Shown here: piece by piece, positions 1-8,130 of the stretch | How positions within the stretch are numbered: position 1 is the stretch's first letter | Layout of the letters: each line of letters opens with the position of its first letter | Source: Maribacter algarum (ex Lu et al. 2025) (nom. illeg.) | GTDB taxonomy: Bacteria; Bacteroidota; Bacteroidia; Flavobacteriales; Flavobacteriaceae | Assembly: GCA_947495915.1 (NCBI GenBank) | Contig: CANMAW010000001.1 | Coordinates: 868,001 to 932,000, forward strand | Direction: 5' to 3' | DNA length: 64,000 nt | Made by a program: the position numbers and the translations under genes | The notes under the pieces: model-generated | What the model saw: only the letters and a program-made list of their open reading frames with translations | Databases searched by the model: none | Told to the model about the DNA's origin: nothing

Positions 1-76
1 AACAACCGCCTACTGGTACGACCCATTTCCAGTTTTTTTTCCACCAATTAGGTTGTTGAATTAAATCGTTATTCAT
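1..76 (-). CDS. Coa1-like protein, N-terminal fragment (runs off the window)
   Basis: An open frame on the minus strand starts with ATG at 76 and leaves the window after 25 codons. Its beginning has a tryptophan- and lysine-rich patch (NWWKKNWKWVVPVGG) followed by what should be a membrane helix. This pattern is typical of the N-terminus of short Bacteroidota membrane proteins annotated as cytochrome-oxidase assembly (Coa1) family. Only the N-terminus is visible, so the family call is recognition from memory and not proven. It diverges from the ketoacyl-synthase-like gene. Confidence 0.5.
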   Translation of the reverse strand, partial: MNNDLIQQPNWWKKNWKWVVPVGGC

Positions 77-95
77 CTTTTTTTTAATCTAATGG

Positions 96-124
96 TTTGA
101 TGAAGTTAAGAACTTTTACTTTTG
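96..124 (+). promoter_or_regulatory. Bacteroidetes-type promoter for the ketoacyl-synthase-like gene
   Basis: TTTG at 96-99 and TACTTTTG at 117-124 are separated by 17 nt and match the flavobacterial -33/-7 consensus (TTG, TAnnTTTG). The start codon lies 16 nt after the -7 box. Confidence 0.55.
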
Positions 125-139
125 TAGAAATTTAAAATT

Positions 140-1309
140 TTGTTTGAGCCAATTTCTATAACAGCCATAGCATCTATTTCTTCATTAGGTAAAACCTTAA
201 CTGAAACTTGGCAAGCTTATAAAAGAAGTGAACATTTTTTTTCTGAACAAGAATTTGATCAGCAATTAGAATGGGTGGCAAGTCTCTCCGATAATTCAAT
301 GGCTTCAATTGAACAGGTTAGACAATCAGATAATAAGTACAAAAATTTAGATGCGAGTGTTTTGTATGCTTTATATGCGTCTCGAAAGGCTATGAAAATT
401 GCGAAATGGCAACCAGAAGATAATTTTGGAATAAATTTAGGTTCTTCACGAGGGGCTACTTCACTATTTGAGCAATTTCATTCTCAATATATTCAAAATG
501 GAAAAGTGGCAACACTTGCTTCTCCAACTACAACCCTAGGAAATATTTCGTCATGGGTAGCTCATGATTTGCAAACAAAAGGCCCAGAGATTTCTCATTC
601 GATTACATGCTCAACAGCGCTACACGCATTATTGAATGGGGTTGCATGGTTGCGAAGTGGTATGGTCAATAAATTTATGGTTGGGGGTAGTGAAGCGCCT
701 TTAACACCTTTTACTATTGCGCAAATGAAGGCTTTAAAAATTTATACAAAGCATATTTCTTCTTCAAAAGATTCTTTTCCTTGCAAAGCATTTAATTTGG
801 ATAAAGCTAAAAACACTATGGTTTTAGGAGAAGGGGCTTCTGTTGCTTGTTTAGAAAGAGAAATTTCTGATCGCACCATGGCGACAATTGAAGGTATTGG
901 GTATGCTACTGAAATTTTAAAACATAATGTTTCAATTTCAACCGACGCAAAGTGTTTTCAAACGTCAATGCAAATGGCTTTATCAGGTATAGATGTAGAC
1001 AAAGTAGATGTTATCGTAATGCACGCACCCGGAACGATCAAGGGTGATTTATCAGAGTATAAAGCCATTGAAAAAGTGTTTCAAAAGAATATGCCTTCAC
1101 TAACCACCAATAAATGGAAATTGGGTCATACCTTCGGAGCATCAGGTTTACTTAGTGTAGAATTTGCTATTTTGATGCTACAGCAACAAGAGTTTATAAA
1201 AGTACCATTTGTTCAAAATCAAGTTTCACCAAAAAAAATTAAAAAGGTTTTGGTAAATGCAGTTGGTTTTGGCGGTAATGCTGTTAGTGTGCTGCTTTCA
1301 TTGCCATAA
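140..1309 (+). CDS. Beta-ketoacyl-synthase-like protein next to bioB
   Basis: This 389-residue protein has a condensing-enzyme (thiolase-like) fold. The catalytic triad is visible: Cys157 in ITCSTALHAL, His295 in HAPGTIKGD and His330 in KLGHTFGASG, plus the GEGAS motif near 230. It is shorter and more divergent than FabF or FabB (about 410 residues), and the second motif is HAPGT, not HGTGT. The start is a TTG at 140: a stop lies at 125-127 in the same frame and there is no ATG near the N-terminus. bioB follows 119 nt downstream, so a role in making the pimeloyl chain of biotin is plausible, but that is inferred from context. A role in another acyl pathway is possible. Confidence 0.75.
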   Translation: MFEPISITAIASISSLGKTLTETWQAYKRSEHFFSEQEFDQQLEWVASLSDNSMASIEQVRQSDNKYKNLDASVLYALYASRKAMKIAKWQPEDNFGINLGSSRGATSLFEQFHSQYIQNGKVATLASPTTTLGNISSWVAHDLQTKGPEISHSITCSTALHALLNGVAWLRSGMVNKFMVGGSEAPLTPFTIAQMKALKIYTKHISSSKDSFPCKAFNLDKAKNTMVLGEGASVACLEREISDRTMATIEGIGYATEILKHNVSISTDAKCFQTSMQMALSGIDVDKVDVIVMHAPGTIKGDLSEYKAIEKVFQKNMPSLTTNKWKLGHTFGASGLLSVEFAILMLQQQEFIKVPFVQNQVSPKKIKKVLVNAVGFGGNAVSVLLSLP

Positions 1310-1428
1310 ACTATTTTGCTGCGTTAAATTATGAAATTTAATGTTATATGATTTGAATGGTATTTTGCAGTTTGCTTAATTGGCATTTGATTTCTAATAC
1401 CGTATTTTTACCGAATATCTAAGAGCTT

Positions 1429-2523
1429 ATGAGTACGATCAAACACAATTGGACGAAAGAAGAAATTCTTGAAATTTACAATAAACCGATGATGGAGTTG
1501 CTTTACGAAGCAGCAACCACTCACAGACAGCACCATGACCCGAATACGGTACAGGTATCTACGTTATTGTCAATTAAAACAGGTGGTTGTCCTGAAGATT
1601 GTGGGTATTGTCCACAAGCGGCACGATATCATACAGATGTAGATGGTAATGACCTTATGACGGTATCACATGTTAAGGCACAGGCTTTGCGTGCGAAAGC
1701 CTCAGGTAGTTCGAGAGTATGCATGGGTGCCGCATGGAGAAATGTGAAAGATGGCCCTGAGTTTGATCAAGTTCTTGAAATGGTACGTACCATCAACAAA
1801 CTAGATATGGAAGTCTGTTGTACCTTAGGAATGCTTACCGAGAATCAAGCGAATCGATTGGCTGAAGCAGGGTTATACGCCTATAATCATAACCTTGATA
1901 CTTCTGAAGATTACTATAAAGATGTAATATCAACACGAGCATTTGAAGATCGATTAGAAACAATTGATAATGTACGTAAAAGCAATGTGACAGTTTGTAG
2001 TGGCGGTATTATTGGTATGGGTGAAGCATTAGAAGATCGAGCAGGAATGTTGGTGGCATTAACTTCTTTGAACCCACAACCTGAATCAGTACCAATAAAT
2101 GCTTTAGTTGCCGTTGAAGGAACACCAATGGAAGATATGGAGCCTATTGCAATTTGGGATATGATACGAATGGTTGCGACTACTCGAATTGTAATGCCAG
2201 AAACGCAAGTTCGATTATCTGCAGGAAGAACCGAAATGAGCAGAGAAGGTCAGGCCATGTGTTTCTTTGCTGGTGCAAATTCTATTTTTGCTGGTGATAA
2301 GTTATTAACCACTCCTAATCCTGATGTGAATGAAGATATGGAGATGTTTAAATTATTAGGTCTAAATCCTCAAAAACCATTTACAAAAGTATCACAACCA
2401 GAAACCGTTGAGGCTAAAGATTCTAAATTAGAGCCTTTAGGTGAGAAGCCGAAATGGAGTAGACCAGGGCATAAAATTGAACGAAATGAGGAGGCTAAAG
2501 CGATGAAAAAGGTTAAAATATAG
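1429..2523 (+). CDS. bioB: Biotin synthase
   Basis: BioB is a radical-SAM enzyme that inserts sulfur into dethiobiotin in the last step of biotin synthesis. The radical-SAM cysteines Cys54, Cys58 and Cys61 are seen in GGCPEDCGYCPQAAR, and the conserved SAGRTEM motif near residue 280 is present. At 364 residues the protein has the usual length, with a lysine-rich C-terminal tail. The ATG start gives the expected N-terminus. No other bio gene lies downstream: the next gene is a cupin-like protein 141 nt away. Confidence 0.97.
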   Translation: MSTIKHNWTKEEILEIYNKPMMELLYEAATTHRQHHDPNTVQVSTLLSIKTGGCPEDCGYCPQAARYHTDVDGNDLMTVSHVKAQALRAKASGSSRVCMGAAWRNVKDGPEFDQVLEMVRTINKLDMEVCCTLGMLTENQANRLAEAGLYAYNHNLDTSEDYYKDVISTRAFEDRLETIDNVRKSNVTVCSGGIIGMGEALEDRAGMLVALTSLNPQPESVPINALVAVEGTPMEDMEPIAIWDMIRMVATTRIVMPETQVRLSAGRTEMSREGQAMCFFAGANSIFAGDKLLTTPNPDVNEDMEMFKLLGLNPQKPFTKVSQPETVEAKDSKLEPLGEKPKWSRPGHKIERNEEAKAMKKVKI

Positions 2524-2664
2524 CTATCTTTTTGTTGTTTAACAACACCTTATTTTTATTGAGTTCCCCTAGCAATTTGGAAAATGAAACTCTTAATGTG
2601 TGATTTTTAAGTGTTTATTTTTTCCATTTTATTAAATTTATAGACTAATACAACCCCAATACCG

Positions 2665-3519
2665 TTGCGGCTAGTTGAGATACCTAGAGTAAAATCTATT
2701 ACTAAGGAAGATTTTGTGCGACTTTATTTAAAGCCGCAAAAACCTGTTATTATTGAAAATTTTGACGGTGGTTGGCCTGCGCACTCGAAGTGGAATTTGG
2801 ACTATATGAGTCAAATGGCTGGTGATAAAATTGTTCCTTTATACGATGATCGCCCGGTACATCATGACGATGGTTTTAACGAGCCACATGCCAAAATGAA
2901 AATGTCAGAGTATATTAATTTACTTAAAAGAGAACCTACGAAACTTCGTATTTTTTTATGGAATGTGCTTAAAGAAGTACCTGCGTTGCAAAATGATTTT
3001 AGCTATCCTGATTTTGGAATTCGGCTTTTAAAACATGTGCCCATGCTCTTTTTTGGTGGTACAAATTCGCATACGTTTATGCACTATGATATTGATTTTG
3101 CTAACATTTTCCATTTTCATTTTGAAGGTGAAAAACAATGCATTCTTTTTTCACAGTCTGAAAACAAGTATTTATACAAGGTTCCTCATGCGATAATTGC
3201 TCATGAGAGTATTGATTTTTCTAATCCTGATTTTGAAAAATGGCCGGCTTTAAAAAATGCTAAGGGGTACGAATCTGTTTTAAAACATGGTGAGGTATTA
3301 TTTATGCCTGAAGGTTATTGGCATTATATGAGATATTTGACTCCGGGTTTTTCAATGAGCTTAAGAGCTTTAGCTCAAAACCCTATTAATTTTTCTAAAG
3401 CAGCGTATAATATTTTTGTCATGCGCTATTTTGATGTTTTAATGCGTAAGCTTAAGGGTCAAAAATGGATTGATTATAAAAATCAAAAGGCGATTGATCG
3501 TACGAACAAGGTTTTGTAA
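2665..3519 (+). CDS. Cupin-like (JmjC/FIH-type) protein
   Basis: This 284-residue protein belongs to the cupin_8/JmjC-like group of Fe(II)- and 2-oxoglutarate-dependent oxygenases. Metal ligands can be read as His140 and Asp142 in the H-Y-D motif and His220 in GYWHYMRYL. The N-terminal KPVIIENFDGGWPA is typical of the family. Such enzymes hydroxylate proteins or tRNA, and the substrate here is unknown. The start is a TTG at 2665: a stop sits at 2641-2643 in frame and no ATG is available before the conserved N-terminus. It stands alone between bioB and a small secreted protein. Confidence 0.8.
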   Translation: MRLVEIPRVKSITKEDFVRLYLKPQKPVIIENFDGGWPAHSKWNLDYMSQMAGDKIVPLYDDRPVHHDDGFNEPHAKMKMSEYINLLKREPTKLRIFLWNVLKEVPALQNDFSYPDFGIRLLKHVPMLFFGGTNSHTFMHYDIDFANIFHFHFEGEKQCILFSQSENKYLYKVPHAIIAHESIDFSNPDFEKWPALKNAKGYESVLKHGEVLFMPEGYWHYMRYLTPGFSMSLRALAQNPINFSKAAYNIFVMRYFDVLMRKLKGQKWIDYKNQKAIDRTNKVL

Positions 3520-3579
3520 ACCATCATATTTTTTTTACATTCGAGGGTATTGCAAATTGAACCATTAAGCTATCCAAAA

Positions 3580-4077
3580 ATGAAAAAGTTCTCCACATAT
3601 TTTTTAATGATTGTATGTTGTTGTTATGTAAGTGCTCAGGCATTTGATGGTGCAGATGATCAAAAGTTTCAATTAGGTGCTAGTCTTCAAGATACTGGTG
3701 CTGGTATGGTGTTAAGTTATGATTATGGCTTAAATGAAATAATTTCAGTAGGGGTAACATCTACTTACGTGTTGGGAGTAGAGGAGCTAATAGCGGTTGG
3801 TTTTGTTGATCGGTTTGATGCGAAAGCAAGGGTGAATTTACATTTAGGAAGTACGATTGGGTTTTCAGATAATATGGATGCTTATTCAGGATTGAATGTA
3901 AGTTTGAAAAATCTTGGAATTCATGTCGGTGCTCGCTATTTCTTTTCAGATAGTATAGGTGTTTTTGCAGAAGTAGGGCATCCGCTTGCACGGTACAAAT
4001 CTGAAGACAGAAGTCCTGCGGAGAATTTGCACAATCAATTAGTTATTAACCTAGGGCTTTCATTGAGTTTTCTATAG
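3580..4077 (+). CDS. Small outer-membrane-type beta-barrel protein (DUF6646-like)
   Basis: The ATG at 3580 gives a 165-residue protein with a clear signal peptide (MKKFSTYFLMIVCCCYVSAQ), so I chose it over the in-frame TTG at 3550. The mature part consists of alternating amphipathic strands (LGASLQDTGAGMVLSYDYG, ISVGVTSTYVLG) and ends in a hydrophobic strand, as in outer-membrane barrels. The QAFDGADDQKFQLGA opening resembles the flavobacterial DUF6646 family as I remember it. Function is unknown. It converges on recX. Confidence 0.7.
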   Translation: MKKFSTYFLMIVCCCYVSAQAFDGADDQKFQLGASLQDTGAGMVLSYDYGLNEIISVGVTSTYVLGVEELIAVGFVDRFDAKARVNLHLGSTIGFSDNMDAYSGLNVSLKNLGIHVGARYFFSDSIGVFAEVGHPLARYKSEDRSPAENLHNQLVINLGLSLSFL

Positions 4078-4092
4078 CTTTAAAAGGTTTTT

Positions 4093-4569
4093 TTAAGGAA
4101 TCAGCTCTGTAATTTTAGAATAAACCAAATGAGTTTCCCACCCTCTATACAATAGATAATCGGCTAACTTCTTTCGTCTTTTCTGAGTATTTGTTTCACT
4201 TAAGGTTGCTAGTTTTCTTTTTGAAATTTCATCTAAAGTTTCTAAGTATACTGAATCTTCAATTTCGTTTAATGCTGATTTAAGATTGTATTTTGAAATT
4301 CCGCGAAACTTTAACTCCCTAATAATACGAATTCGACCCCATTTTTTAATATTAAACTTACCTCTTGCAAAACTTTGAGCAAACCGCTCTTCATTTAAGT
4401 AGTTTTCACTAATCAAATGTGTTACAATATGATCAATAGCTTGCTGAATCATATTCATATTTCGCAATTTCTGAACCACTTCTTTATGACAACGTTCTTG
4501 GTAGGTGCAATAGCTTTCAAGTTTTTTTGTGGCTTCTTGAATGGTAAATGTTTGTAATTTATTATGCAA
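4093..4569 (-). CDS. recX: Regulatory protein RecX
   Basis: RecX binds RecA filaments and limits recombination. The protein of 158 residues shows the three-helix repeat architecture: an N-terminal ALxYL-like repeat (ATKKLESYCTYQERCHKEV), the central FxxxxARGKFNIKKWGRIRIIRELKFRGI block that is diagnostic for RecX, and a C-terminal repeat ending in LLYRGWETHLVYSKI. It starts with ATG at 4569. It is not next to recA here, which is common in Bacteroidota. Confidence 0.9.
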   Translation of the reverse strand: MHNKLQTFTIQEATKKLESYCTYQERCHKEVVQKLRNMNMIQQAIDHIVTHLISENYLNEERFAQSFARGKFNIKKWGRIRIIRELKFRGISKYNLKSALNEIEDSVYLETLDEISKRKLATLSETNTQKRRKKLADYLLYRGWETHLVYSKITELIP

Positions 4570-4664
4570 TATTGGGTGTTGAAAAAGGGATTATTATTTT
4601 TTCGAAAAATACAAAATTTGCAATGATGTATTACCTGGATTAGGGTTAAAAATAAGCACAAAAA

Positions 4665-4694
4665 AAGCGACCTATCAAATTTGATAGGTCGCTT
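4665..4694 (-). terminator. Terminator of the RNase E/G gene
   Basis: A perfect 30-base palindrome (AAGCGACCTATCAAA and its complement) lies 23 nt after the rng stop codon and is followed on the minus strand by a T run (complement of 4660-4666). It separates rng from recX. Confidence 0.85.
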
Positions 4695-4716
4695 AAATTG
4701 TAATCACCATTATTAT

Positions 4717-6264
4717 TTAGTAAATGGTTTTGCCGTCTTTATCTTTAAAACGGTATTCAAGATACGTGTATGCATCTCTAGGTTGAATTTTAATTCTTTT
4801 CTTATGTTCTATAAACCACTTAGAACGAATAGATGGAAACCCTTTGGTTAAATAGGCGGCTATAAATGGATGTATATTTAATGTAATACCATTGTTTGCC
4901 TTGGGGCCTTTTAAAAGTTTCTCAAGATCAGCATTGATCTTATCAATCAAAACAATCGGGGCTTCCACTTCTTGGCCTGAACCATTTGGATTTTCCTCTG
5001 TAGTTTTGATTTTCATTTCAGGTCTGACCCTTTGTCTTGTAATTTGTATGAGTCCAAACTTGCTAGGAGGTAGTATTTTATGTTTAGCACGATCGTCTTT
5101 CATTTCGTCACGAAGATGATCAAATAGTTTTCTTCGATGTGGTGCTTTTACCATATCAATAAAATCTACTACTATAATTCCTCCCATATCACGCAAGCGC
5201 AATTGTCTTGCAATTTCAGAAGCCGCTAATAAATTTACTTCTAAGGCGGTGTCTTCTTGATTTTTGGCTTTATTTGAACGGTTACCGCTGTTTACATCAA
5301 TAACATGTAAAGCTTCGGTGTGCTCTATGATAAGGTATGCACCTTTACTCATAGTAGCAGTGCGGCCAAAAGAAGTTTTTATTTGTCTTTCTATTCCAAA
5401 TTTTTCAAATATGGGAACAGAAGAATCATACAACTTAACAATGGATTCTTTTGCTGGTGCAATTTCCAACACGTAATCTTTTATCTGGGTATAAAGCGTT
5501 TGGTCATCAACATGAATTCCTGTGTAGGAATCGTTGAAAACATCCCTTAAAATACTGCTAGCTCTATTGAGCTCTACCAATACTTTTGAGGGGGTAGGTG
5601 CTTTATACAATTTTTTGCACATTGCTGACCATTTGGCCAACAAATTTTCTAGATCTTTGTCTAATTCTGCTACTTTTTTACCTTCTGCAACTGTTCGAAT
5701 GATAACTCCGAACCCCTTAGGTTTAATACTCTTTACGAGTCTTTTTAACCTATCTTTCTCTTCTTTACTACCTATTTTCTGAGATACGGATACCCGGTCA
5801 GAAAAAGGCACCATAACCAAATAGCGTCCGGCTAATGAAAGCTCTGAACTAATTCTTGGTCCTTTGGTAGAAATAGGTTCTTTTACAATTTGCACTAATA
5901 AAGATTGATTGGCTTTAATAACATTTGTTATTACGCCGTGCTTATCTATATCTGGTTCAGTTGGAAAGTTTTTTAGGGAATAATCTCTTAATTTCCCGGT
6001 ACTTACTTGCTTAATAAATTTAAGCATACTTGAGAGCTGTGGCCCGAGATCATGATAATGCAAAAAAGCATCTTTTTCATAACCTACATTTACAAAAGCC
6101 GCATTCAGACCTGTAACAGGTTTTCGAACTTTAGCCAGGAATATATCCCCAACTGAAAAATCATTATTGTCTTCTTCTTTATGTAACTCAGTAAGTTTTC
6201 CATCTTTAAGTAAAGCAAAATCGACGGCATCAGAACTAGATCTTACGATTAATTCTCTATTCAC
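4717..6264 (-). CDS. rng: Ribonuclease E/G family endoribonuclease
   Basis: This is a single-strand-specific endoribonuclease for rRNA maturation and mRNA decay. The 515-residue length is that of the RNase G form, without the long C-terminal scaffold of RNase E. An S1-like segment covers about residues 35-125. The catalytic aspartates can be read as Asp323 in VIDVNSGN and Asp367 in VVDFIDM, around the conserved IARQLRLRDMGG helix. The Zn-link CPxC of E. coli RNase E is absent. The gene lies downstream of the HU and small basic protein genes, but a terminator and a 142-nt gap separate them. Confidence 0.95.
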   Translation of the reverse strand: MNRELIVRSSSDAVDFALLKDGKLTELHKEEDNNDFSVGDIFLAKVRKPVTGLNAAFVNVGYEKDAFLHYHDLGPQLSSMLKFIKQVSTGKLRDYSLKNFPTEPDIDKHGVITNVIKANQSLLVQIVKEPISTKGPRISSELSLAGRYLVMVPFSDRVSVSQKIGSKEEKDRLKRLVKSIKPKGFGVIIRTVAEGKKVAELDKDLENLLAKWSAMCKKLYKAPTPSKVLVELNRASSILRDVFNDSYTGIHVDDQTLYTQIKDYVLEIAPAKESIVKLYDSSVPIFEKFGIERQIKTSFGRTATMSKGAYLIIEHTEALHVIDVNSGNRSNKAKNQEDTALEVNLLAASEIARQLRLRDMGGIIVVDFIDMVKAPHRRKLFDHLRDEMKDDRAKHKILPPSKFGLIQITRQRVRPEMKIKTTEENPNGSGQEVEAPIVLIDKINADLEKLLKGPKANNGITLNIHPFIAAYLTKGFPSIRSKWFIEHKKRIKIQPRDAYTYLEYRFKDKDGKTIY

Positions 6265-6283
6265 CTGTATTTATTTATACTCA

Positions 6284-6299
6284 TCTGCCATGCGGCAGA
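6284..6299 (-). promoter_or_regulatory. GC-rich hairpin in the rng leader
   Basis: TCTGCC/GGCAGA form a perfect 6-bp stem with a 4-nt loop, 20 nt upstream of the rng start codon. It is G+C-rich in an A+T-rich leader. A role in control of rng mRNA is a guess by analogy with rne autoregulation. Confidence 0.35.
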
Positions 6300-6387
6300 C
6301 AAATGGATTAAACAATGCAAAAACAGGCTATATATAAACCTGCCGAAATTCACTTGTGGAATTTCTATGTCAATGAACGTATAAAAT

Positions 6388-6416
6388 GAAAAAGTAGTTG
6401 TTACAACTACTTTTTC
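6388..6416 (-). terminator. Terminator overlapping the end of the 29-codon gene
   Basis: GAAAAAGTAGTTGT and its perfect complement flank one base (14-bp stem). On the minus strand the stem ends in a TTTTT run. The stop codon and the last two lysine codons of the small gene lie inside the stem. Confidence 0.7.
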
Positions 6417-6496
6417 TTGTGGCGGTTTGCTCTTCTGCGTTTTTTACGCTTGTGAGTCGCTACCTTATGTCTTTTTCTTTTCTTACCACTCGGCAT
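6407..6496 (-). CDS. 29-residue highly basic protein, probably ribosome-associated
   Basis: An ATG at 6496 opens a 29-codon frame ending in TAG at 6407-6409. The product starts MPSGKKRKRHKVATHKRK and continues KRRRANRHKKK. Nearly two thirds of the residues are Lys, Arg or His and there is no acidic residue, as in small ribosomal proteins that thread into rRNA. I recall nearly identical short proteins in other Bacteroidota genomes at this place. It begins 23 nt after the HU-type gene and probably shares its transcript, ending at the overlapping terminator. It might be the flavobacterial ribosomal protein bL38, but I cannot confirm this. Confidence 0.75.
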   Translation of the reverse strand: MPSGKKRKRHKVATHKRKKRRRANRHKKK

Positions 6497-6519
6497 AGAG
6501 TAATTCTTTTAATGATTAA

Positions 6520-6810
6520 TTATTTTACTTGAACATTGCTCTTTACTCCTTCTACAAAAACCTTTGCAGGTTTAAACGCTGGAATATTATGAGCAGGTAT
6601 TTTAATTGTTGTGTTTTTCGAAATGTTTCTTCCTGTTTTTTCAGCTCTTGTTTTAATAATAAAACTTCCAAAACCTCTTAGGTATACATTATCTCCTCCT
6701 TCTAATGAAGATTTCACTTCTTCCATGAAAGATTCTACCGTTGCTTGCACATCTCCTTTTTCGATTCCCAGTTTATCTGAGATTTTCGATACAATTTCCG
6801 CTTTCGTCAT
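6520..6810 (-). CDS. HU/IHF family DNA-binding protein
   Basis: This nucleoid protein of 96 residues has the HU/IHF fold. Residues 1-45 form the helical dimerisation part (MTKAEIVSKISDKLGI), followed by the VYLRGFGSFIIKTRAEKTGRN beta arm and the PAHNIPAFKPAK segment. The IPA variant of the arm tip is common in Bacteroidota, where several paralogues exist, so HU versus IHF cannot be decided. It is the first gene of a unit with the 29-codon basic protein. Confidence 0.95.
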   Translation of the reverse strand: MTKAEIVSKISDKLGIEKGDVQATVESFMEEVKSSLEGGDNVYLRGFGSFIIKTRAEKTGRNISKNTTIKIPAHNIPAFKPAKVFVEGVKSNVQVK

Positions 6811-6847
6811 CTTGTTAATTAAGTTTTCAGTATAAATTTTTGGCCTG

Positions 6848-6855
6848 CAAATATA
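6848..6855 (-). promoter_or_regulatory. -7 promoter element of the HU gene
   Basis: TATATTTG on the minus strand (CAAATATA at 6848-6855) fits TAnnTTTG and lies 37 nt upstream of the HU start. I see no good -33 TTG at the right distance. Confidence 0.45.
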
Positions 6856-6959
6856 TAAATTTTATTCATTCTTTTGCCCTAAAGGGCTAATTTTAAGTCA
6901 ATTCATTAAGATTACAAATGTTAAATTTTTATTGATTGTTGTGCGAAACTTCTTAAGTC

Positions 6960-6993
6960 TTGAGAAGCTTGCATTAAATAAAGTCTATTTTTG
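6960..6993 (+). promoter_or_regulatory. Promoter of mutY
   Basis: TATTTTTG at 6986-6993 fits the -7 consensus, with a TTG at 6960-6962 (23-nt spacing). Its last three bases are an in-frame TTG that is therefore unlikely to be the mutY start codon. Confidence 0.5.
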
Positions 6994-7011
6994 AACCAAC
7001 CAATAGATAAA

Positions 7012-8067
7012 ATGACATTTGCATACAAGATTTTAATTTGGTATTCACAAAATAAACGTACACTACCATGGCGTCGAACAAGAGATCCATATAGAATTTG
7101 GCTTTCTGAAATAATGTTGCAACAAACAAGGGTTGAACAAGGCACTCCGTACTATTTAAAATTCGTTTCAAATTTTCCTACAATTGAAAACTTGGCTAAT
7201 GCCTCTGAAGAAAGAATCATGAAATTGTGGCAAGGTCTTGGTTATTATTCACGGGCTAGAAACTTACATGCAACAGCTAAAACTGTAGTGACTGATTTTG
7301 ATGGTGAATTTCCAAAAACGTATAAAGAGCTGATAAAATTAAAAGGTATTGGTGATTATACAGCTAGTGCAATCGCCTCTATTTGCTTTAATGCACCAGA
7401 ACCGGTGGTAGATGGTAATGTATATCGAGTACTGTCACGTTATTACGGTGTTGATACTCCGATTAATAGCACCAAGGGCATAAAATACTTTAAAGATTTG
7501 GCTAGAGAAGTAATGGATATTGAAAATATTCGTGATTATAATCAGGCGATAATGGAGTTTGGAGCAATTCAATGTGTTCCAAAAAATCCGAATTGTGATA
7601 GTTGTCCTTTAAAAGATAGCTGTGTTGGGTTACAAAAGAACTTAATAACTGCATTACCAGTTAAAATTAATAAAACGAAAGTGCGAAAAAGGTATTTTAA
7701 CTACGTGGTTCCTGTTTTTCAAGTTGAAGGAGTTAAAAAATCTGTATTGAGAAAGAGAATAGGTAAAGGCATTTGGCAAAACCTGTTTGAATTTCCCTTG
7801 TTAGAAAGTACAGTACCCATTGCGGAGTTACAACTTAAGGGAGAGTTAGAAAGTTTATTGCAGGTAGAAGATGAACCAGATATAGTTCAATACAATGAGA
7901 AGCCAATTATTCACAAATTATCGCATCAACACCTCTATACCACATTTTGGATTGTTAAAATCAATACGCCTATGGAAAACGGCTTAACAATTAAGGAAAT
8001 AGAAAATCATGCGGTACCTGTTTTAATTGCTGATTTCTTAAAGACACTTAAAAATTCGTATTTTTGA
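7012..8067 (+). CDS. mutY: A/G-specific adenine glycosylase MutY
   Basis: MutY removes adenine mispaired with 8-oxoguanine. In order one sees the LPWRRTRDPYRIWLSEIMLQQT motif with the catalytic Glu, the helix-hairpin-helix LKGIGDYTASAIAS, the catalytic Asp in VVDGNVYRV, and the [4Fe-4S] ligands in Cys-x6-Cys-x2-Cys-x5-Cys (CVPKNPNCDSCPLKDSC). A NUDIX-like 8-oxoG recognition domain follows. I start at ATG 7012 (351 residues) because the in-frame TTG at 6991 belongs to the -7 promoter box. ssb follows after 63 nt, with a possible -7 box of its own at 8059-8066. Confidence 0.96.
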   Translation: MTFAYKILIWYSQNKRTLPWRRTRDPYRIWLSEIMLQQTRVEQGTPYYLKFVSNFPTIENLANASEERIMKLWQGLGYYSRARNLHATAKTVVTDFDGEFPKTYKELIKLKGIGDYTASAIASICFNAPEPVVDGNVYRVLSRYYGVDTPINSTKGIKYFKDLAREVMDIENIRDYNQAIMEFGAIQCVPKNPNCDSCPLKDSCVGLQKNLITALPVKINKTKVRKRYFNYVVPVFQVEGVKKSVLRKRIGKGIWQNLFEFPLLESTVPIAELQLKGELESLLQVEDEPDIVQYNEKPIIHKLSHQHLYTTFWIVKINTPMENGLTIKEIENHAVPVLIADFLKTLKNSYF

Positions 8068-8130
8068 GCATAATATTTTGATGTTGAAAATATTAAAATC
8101 ATTTCAGAAAAATTTTGATAAAAAGTAAGT

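Noticed and set aside
6991-7011. TTG at 6991 as mutY start
   Set aside because: The TTG is the end of the -7 box TATTTTTG, and the ATG at 7012 gives the standard MutY N-terminus.
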